Source: Lysinibacillus_B sp050613145
Lineage (GTDB): Bacteria; Bacillota; Bacilli; Bacillales_A; Planococcaceae
Direction: 5' to 3'
NCBI RefSeq assembly: GCF_050613145.1
Contig: NZ_CP192507.1
Location: forward strand, 3,348,001 to 3,412,000
DNA length: 64,000 nt
Part shown: piece by piece, positions 61,198-64,000 of the stretch
Position numbering within the stretch: position 1 is the stretch's first letter
How the letters are laid out: the number at the start of each line of letters is the position of its first letter
Notes under the pieces: generated by a model
What the model saw: only the letters and a program-made list of their open reading frames with translations
The model's database searches: none
What the model was told of the DNA's origin: nothing
Made by a program: the position numbers and the translations under genes

Positions 61198-62166
61198 TTA
61201 TTCTCGCTCCATTTGTTCTACATAATTACATAACCAGCTCGCAACATTTACTGCATGATGACGAACAGCACCGTTTTCAATCATGGCAATTTCTTCTTTA
61301 AAGACTTCAAGACCTAATGCGTGTAAACGTTCAACATCAAACTGTACAGGCTCTGCATTCTCTTCTTTATAGCTTTCCATTACACTTTGTGGTAATGCAT
61401 CATTGTTAATTAAAATGACTTCCATAAACGATGTCCCCACATGCTGATGGATGGCCTCAATGTGTCGGGACGCTGTATAACCTGTCGTTTCACCACGTTG
61501 CGTCATTAAATTGCAAACATAAATTTTCTTAGCCTTTGCTTTGACAACTGCTTCGCCAATCTCTTTTACTAGCAAATTAGGGATAATGCTCGTATAAAGA
61601 CTACCAGGACCAATTAATATAACATCCGCCTTATTAATTGCATGAATGGCTGCTGGTAATGGCTGCACATCTTCTGGTATTAAAAATACCCGTTTAATGG
61701 GTAAGGTCGCTCCGGGAATGCGTGACTCCCCTTGGATGCAAGTACCGTCTTCCAATTGGGCATGTAATGTTACTTTTTTATTCGCTGCTGGAATCACTTT
61801 ACCGTGTACATTTAATACTTTACTCATTTCAGCAATCGCATAACTAAAATCACCCGTAATATCTGTTAACGCCGTCAGCATTAAATTACCTAGTGAATGT
61901 CCACCTAAATCATTGGAATTGGTGAATCGATATTGAAACATTTGCTCAACTAACGGCTCTACATCGGATAGAGCCGCGATGACATTTCGTACATCGCCCG
62001 GTGGTGGAATATCATAATCATCGCGCAGTCGACCAGATGAGCCACCGTCATCCGCTACAGTGACAATGGCCGTAATATCAAATTGATGTGTTTTTAAACC
62101 GCGTAGCACCGTTGAAAGTCCTGTACCTCCACCGATTACGACAATACGCTTCTTCTTTTTTCGCAT
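61198..62166 (-). CDS. yvcK: YvcK/MgfK gluconeogenesis and morphology factor
   Basis: 322 residues. It has a Rossmann-like start VVIGGGTGLSTVLRGL (about 9-24), DDGGSSGRLRDDY (about 40-52) and PPPGDVRN, hallmarks of the UPF0052/CofD-like family. It binds UDP-sugars and is needed for growth on gluconeogenic carbon sources, with a role in cell shape. It lies 33 bases after rapZ. Confidence 0.96.
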   Translation of the reverse strand: MRKKKKRIVVIGGGTGLSTVLRGLKTHQFDITAIVTVADDGGSSGRLRDDYDIPPPGDVRNVIAALSDVEPLVEQMFQYRFTNSNDLGGHSLGNLMLTALTDITGDFSYAIAEMSKVLNVHGKVIPAANKKVTLHAQLEDGTCIQGESRIPGATLPIKRVFLIPEDVQPLPAAIHAINKADVILIGPGSLYTSIIPNLLVKEIGEAVVKAKAKKIYVCNLMTQRGETTGYTASRHIEAIHQHVGTSFMEVILINNDALPQSVMESYKEENAEPVQFDVERLHALGLEVFKEEIAMIENGAVRHHAVNVASWLCNYVEQMERE

Positions 62167-62199
62167 TACATCACCCTTTCATCTTAATAGTTTATGCGG

Positions 62200-63090
62200 C
62201 TATTCCTTTTTATAACTATGTTGAATATCTCGGTGTGTAATCACTGTCTGTTCTGTATGCCCCAGTAATTTCCCAAAGTATTCTGCTAGTGTAACAGAGC
62301 GATGTTGACCGCCAGTACAACCAAATGCAATGACTAGCTGGGACTTTCCTTCCACTTTATAATGCGGAATCATAAATTGGAATAAGTCTGTTAGCTTTGC
62401 AATAAGTGCTTGTGTTTCATCTGTCGCCAAAACATAGGAAGATACTTCCGTCTGTAAACCTGTTTTATGTCGAAGCTCTTCCACATAGTAAGGATTTTTT
62501 AGAAAGCGTACATCAAAGACAAGGTCGGCATCGATTGGCATGCCGTGTTTAAAGCCGAATGACATCACATTAACCGAAAACATTGGCGTGCTTGTATGAG
62601 AAAATTCCAAAGCAATGCGCTCCCGAAGTTCACGTGGTTTCATTTTAGAAGTATTAAAGACTGTTTTTGCTCGTCCCTTTACTTCCCCTAACATATCACG
62701 CTCTTGGTTAATCCCTGTAAGCGGTAAGCCAATCGGCGCTAATGGATGCGAACGACGAGACTCTTTATAACGACGTACTAGTGTTTCATCATCCGCATCT
62801 AAAAACAGAATATGTGGCGTAATATCTTCTTCTCTTTCGAGTGCATCTAGCGCATCTACCATGGAGTCAAAAAACTCACGACCGCGTAAATCCATTACAA
62901 CCGCAATGCGTGAAATCTTTTTATCTGAATTTCTCATTAATGCTAAAAACGTCGTTAATAATTCAGGAGGTAAATTATCTACACAGTAGTAACCTAAATC
63001 TTCAAAGCTTTGTACCGCAACCGTTTTCCCCGCTCCAGACATCCCTGTAATAATAACTAATTCATGTGTATAGTGCTGATGATTGCCCAC
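62200..63090 (-). CDS. rapZ: RapZ/YvcJ nucleotide-binding protein
   Basis: 296 residues. Walker A ITGMSGAGKT (about 14-23), a Walker-B-like ILFLDADDETLVRRYKESRR, and the C-terminal domain with FGCTGGQHRSV that binds RNA or sugar in E. coli RapZ. It hydrolyses ATP and GTP. In Bacillus it affects competence. It is second in the cluster after the NUDIX gene. Confidence 0.96.
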   Translation of the reverse strand: MGNHQHYTHELVIITGMSGAGKTVAVQSFEDLGYYCVDNLPPELLTTFLALMRNSDKKISRIAVVMDLRGREFFDSMVDALDALEREEDITPHILFLDADDETLVRRYKESRRSHPLAPIGLPLTGINQERDMLGEVKGRAKTVFNTSKMKPRELRERIALEFSHTSTPMFSVNVMSFGFKHGMPIDADLVFDVRFLKNPYYVEELRHKTGLQTEVSSYVLATDETQALIAKLTDLFQFMIPHYKVEGKSQLVIAFGCTGGQHRSVTLAEYFGKLLGHTEQTVITHRDIQHSYKKE

Positions 63091-63111
63091 GTTTTCTTCT
63101 CTCCTCTTTTA

Positions 63112-63576
63112 CTATTCCATTGACGACTGAATCTTTTCGCTAATTAGCTCAAAATCCTCTGTATACTCAAACGTACCATATTGGATTCCTTTTTGATAAG
63201 CTGCAAATAATAAATTCGTTCGATCTCCTTGTGCCATCGGAAGCGTTTCTAAGCTTTCGATTGAGTGCCAGTCAAGTTTACCTTCACGCGTTTCTTTAAA
63301 AATTGTCCCTTCTACTTTTGTCGCTATAAATGTGTACAGCATCCATTCATCCACAACGCGTTCATTGTTTTTAATGACCATTGTATAGACGCCTTTTAAA
63401 TGCACATCATGAGGTGTTACATTTGTTTCCTCTTGAAATTCACGAATAGCCGCTTCATAGATAGATTCTCCGCTTTCCATTTTGCCACCAGGGGCCACAT
63501 ACCAACCACGTCTCGGCTTTTGTAATAGTAAAACTTCATTCCCTTGTATAGCTAATAAATTTGCGATTCTTTGCAT
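63112..63576 (-). CDS. yvcI: NUDIX hydrolase (YvcI type)
   Basis: 154 residues. The Nudix box GGKMESGESIYEAAIREFQEETNV fits GX5EX7REUXEEXGU except for Asn near the end. It is related to MutT/8-oxo-dGTPase and RppH-like proteins; in B. subtilis this position is held by yvcI. It is first of the cluster and lies after a terminator-like hairpin that would end an upstream transcript (usually trxB, beyond the window). Confidence 0.92.
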   Translation of the reverse strand: MQRIANLLAIQGNEVLLLQKPRRGWYVAPGGKMESGESIYEAAIREFQEETNVTPHDVHLKGVYTMVIKNNERVVDEWMLYTFIATKVEGTIFKETREGKLDWHSIESLETLPMAQGDRTNLLFAAYQKGIQYGTFEYTEDFELISEKIQSSME

Positions 63577-63645
63577 TGGCTAACACCTCTAATCTTCTTG
63601 ATCTTTTCTCCATTATAACGTGCCTTTAATGTACACACAAAAAAG

Positions 63646-63681
63646 AGGTTGTTTTTCGGGCTCTTGCCGTTCAAACAACCT
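63646..63681 (-). terminator. Terminator of a gene to the right
   Basis: AGGTTGTTT / AAACAACCT stem (63646-63654 with 63673-63681). On the minus strand it is followed by CTTTTTTG. It ends transcription coming from outside the window. Confidence 0.8.
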
Positions 63682-63826
63682 AAAAAGATATAAAAGGGGA
63701 ATAAAACAATTATGAAAAACAACTGTGGTAAGCAGTTTTTACATTTTCTATTATATCCCTTATTTGTTTCGTAAAAGTTACAATACTATTAAGGTATCGT
63801 TAATTTATAGGATCTTTACCAAAACG

Positions 63827-63971
63827 TGTACTTGACCGCACATTCCGTTACGGGCGGACGCTTTCCGCGGGCGAGGTCGAGCCTCCTCGTCACTCATGCT
63901 TCGCTCCTGCGGGGTCTCAACTTTCTCGCTTTTCCCGCTGGAGTCGCCGCCCTTCACTCCATGTGCTTTTA
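63827..63971 (-). repeat. Interspersed repeat type 2, alternative arms, copy e
   Basis: About 145 nt matching copy d (45477-45621) in both arms, with a core closer to the consensus: GGCGAGGTCGAGCCTCCTCG, CTCCTGCGGGGTCTC and CTCGCTTTTCCCGC. Open frames across it are spurious. From 63682 to the window end there is no gene. Confidence 0.88.
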
Positions 63972-64000
63972 GAATTCTAAATTTTTTAATCAAGAACATA

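Noticed and set aside
63805..63999. Open frame of 64 residues at the right edge, and similar frames at 27028-27297, 54930-55192, 45477-45662 and 58529-58726
   Set aside because: All lie across the GC-rich interspersed repeats, have no ribosome binding site and change with each repeat copy. They are by-products of the repeats.

Overview
The window looks like the chromosome of a low-GC, spore-forming member of the Bacillales, most likely in the Lysinibacillus/Solibacillus (Planococcaceae) group. Evidence for this is the cggR-gap-pgk-tpiA-gpmI-eno glycolytic operon, the secG-est-rnr-smpB block, the rapZ-yvcK-whiA-crh-clpP block, a CotF-like spore coat gene, a CtsR-type site before clpP and Zur-type boxes. 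Genus assignment is inference.

Region 1 (1-15360) is an accessory island stacked on the 3' end of ssrA (tmRNA, 15361-15713, minus). A 22-bp copy of the ssrA 3' end lies at 7690-7711 and matches 15359-15380, so 7.7 kb between them is one integrated element. It carries a retron (reverse transcriptase fused to a trypsin-like protease, with a candidate msr-msd RNA just upstream), a HEPN-motif protein, an IS1182-family insertion, an excisionase and an intact tyrosine integrase. To its left lies an older, decayed element with a broken excisionase, an XRE repressor, an integrase pseudogene, and the cargo DNA methyltransferase, ParA-like ATPase and SIR2-domain protein. A second IS1182 copy, inverted, opens the window. 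The two copies bracket 11.4 kb of mostly defence-like cargo.

Region 2 (15361-26520) holds ssrA, an IS200/IS605 element (TnpA, TnpB and probable omega RNA) that has split a lipoprotein gene, and an operon that converts D-amino acids to L-amino acids through N-succinyl intermediates: RpiR regulator, M20 desuccinylase, GNAT succinyltransferase, NSAR racemase and two tandem YkvI-type membrane proteins.

Region 3 (26520-43970) is housekeeping: smpB, rnr, est, secG, a CNNM/CBS membrane protein, an MFS exporter, an ArlRS-like two-component system with two PepSY proteins, a DUF4212 plus ActP-like symporter locus (the symporter frameshifted by a 13-bp tandem duplication), and a CobW-type GTPase facing a NERD-domain gene across two Zur-like boxes.

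Region 4 (44000-64000) has the glycolytic operon, a decayed LemA-TPM pair, cotF, an amino-acid ABC transporter, tRNA-Arg(CCG), clpP, crh, whiA, yvcK, rapZ and a NUDIX gene.

Interspersed repeats recur. A GC-rich structured repeat has five copies, and in three places it follows a second ~140-nt repeat in the same order. Three intergenic tracts, with different words, are built of units of about 21 nt. The most promising novel biology is the defence cargo at 4.2-11.7 kb.
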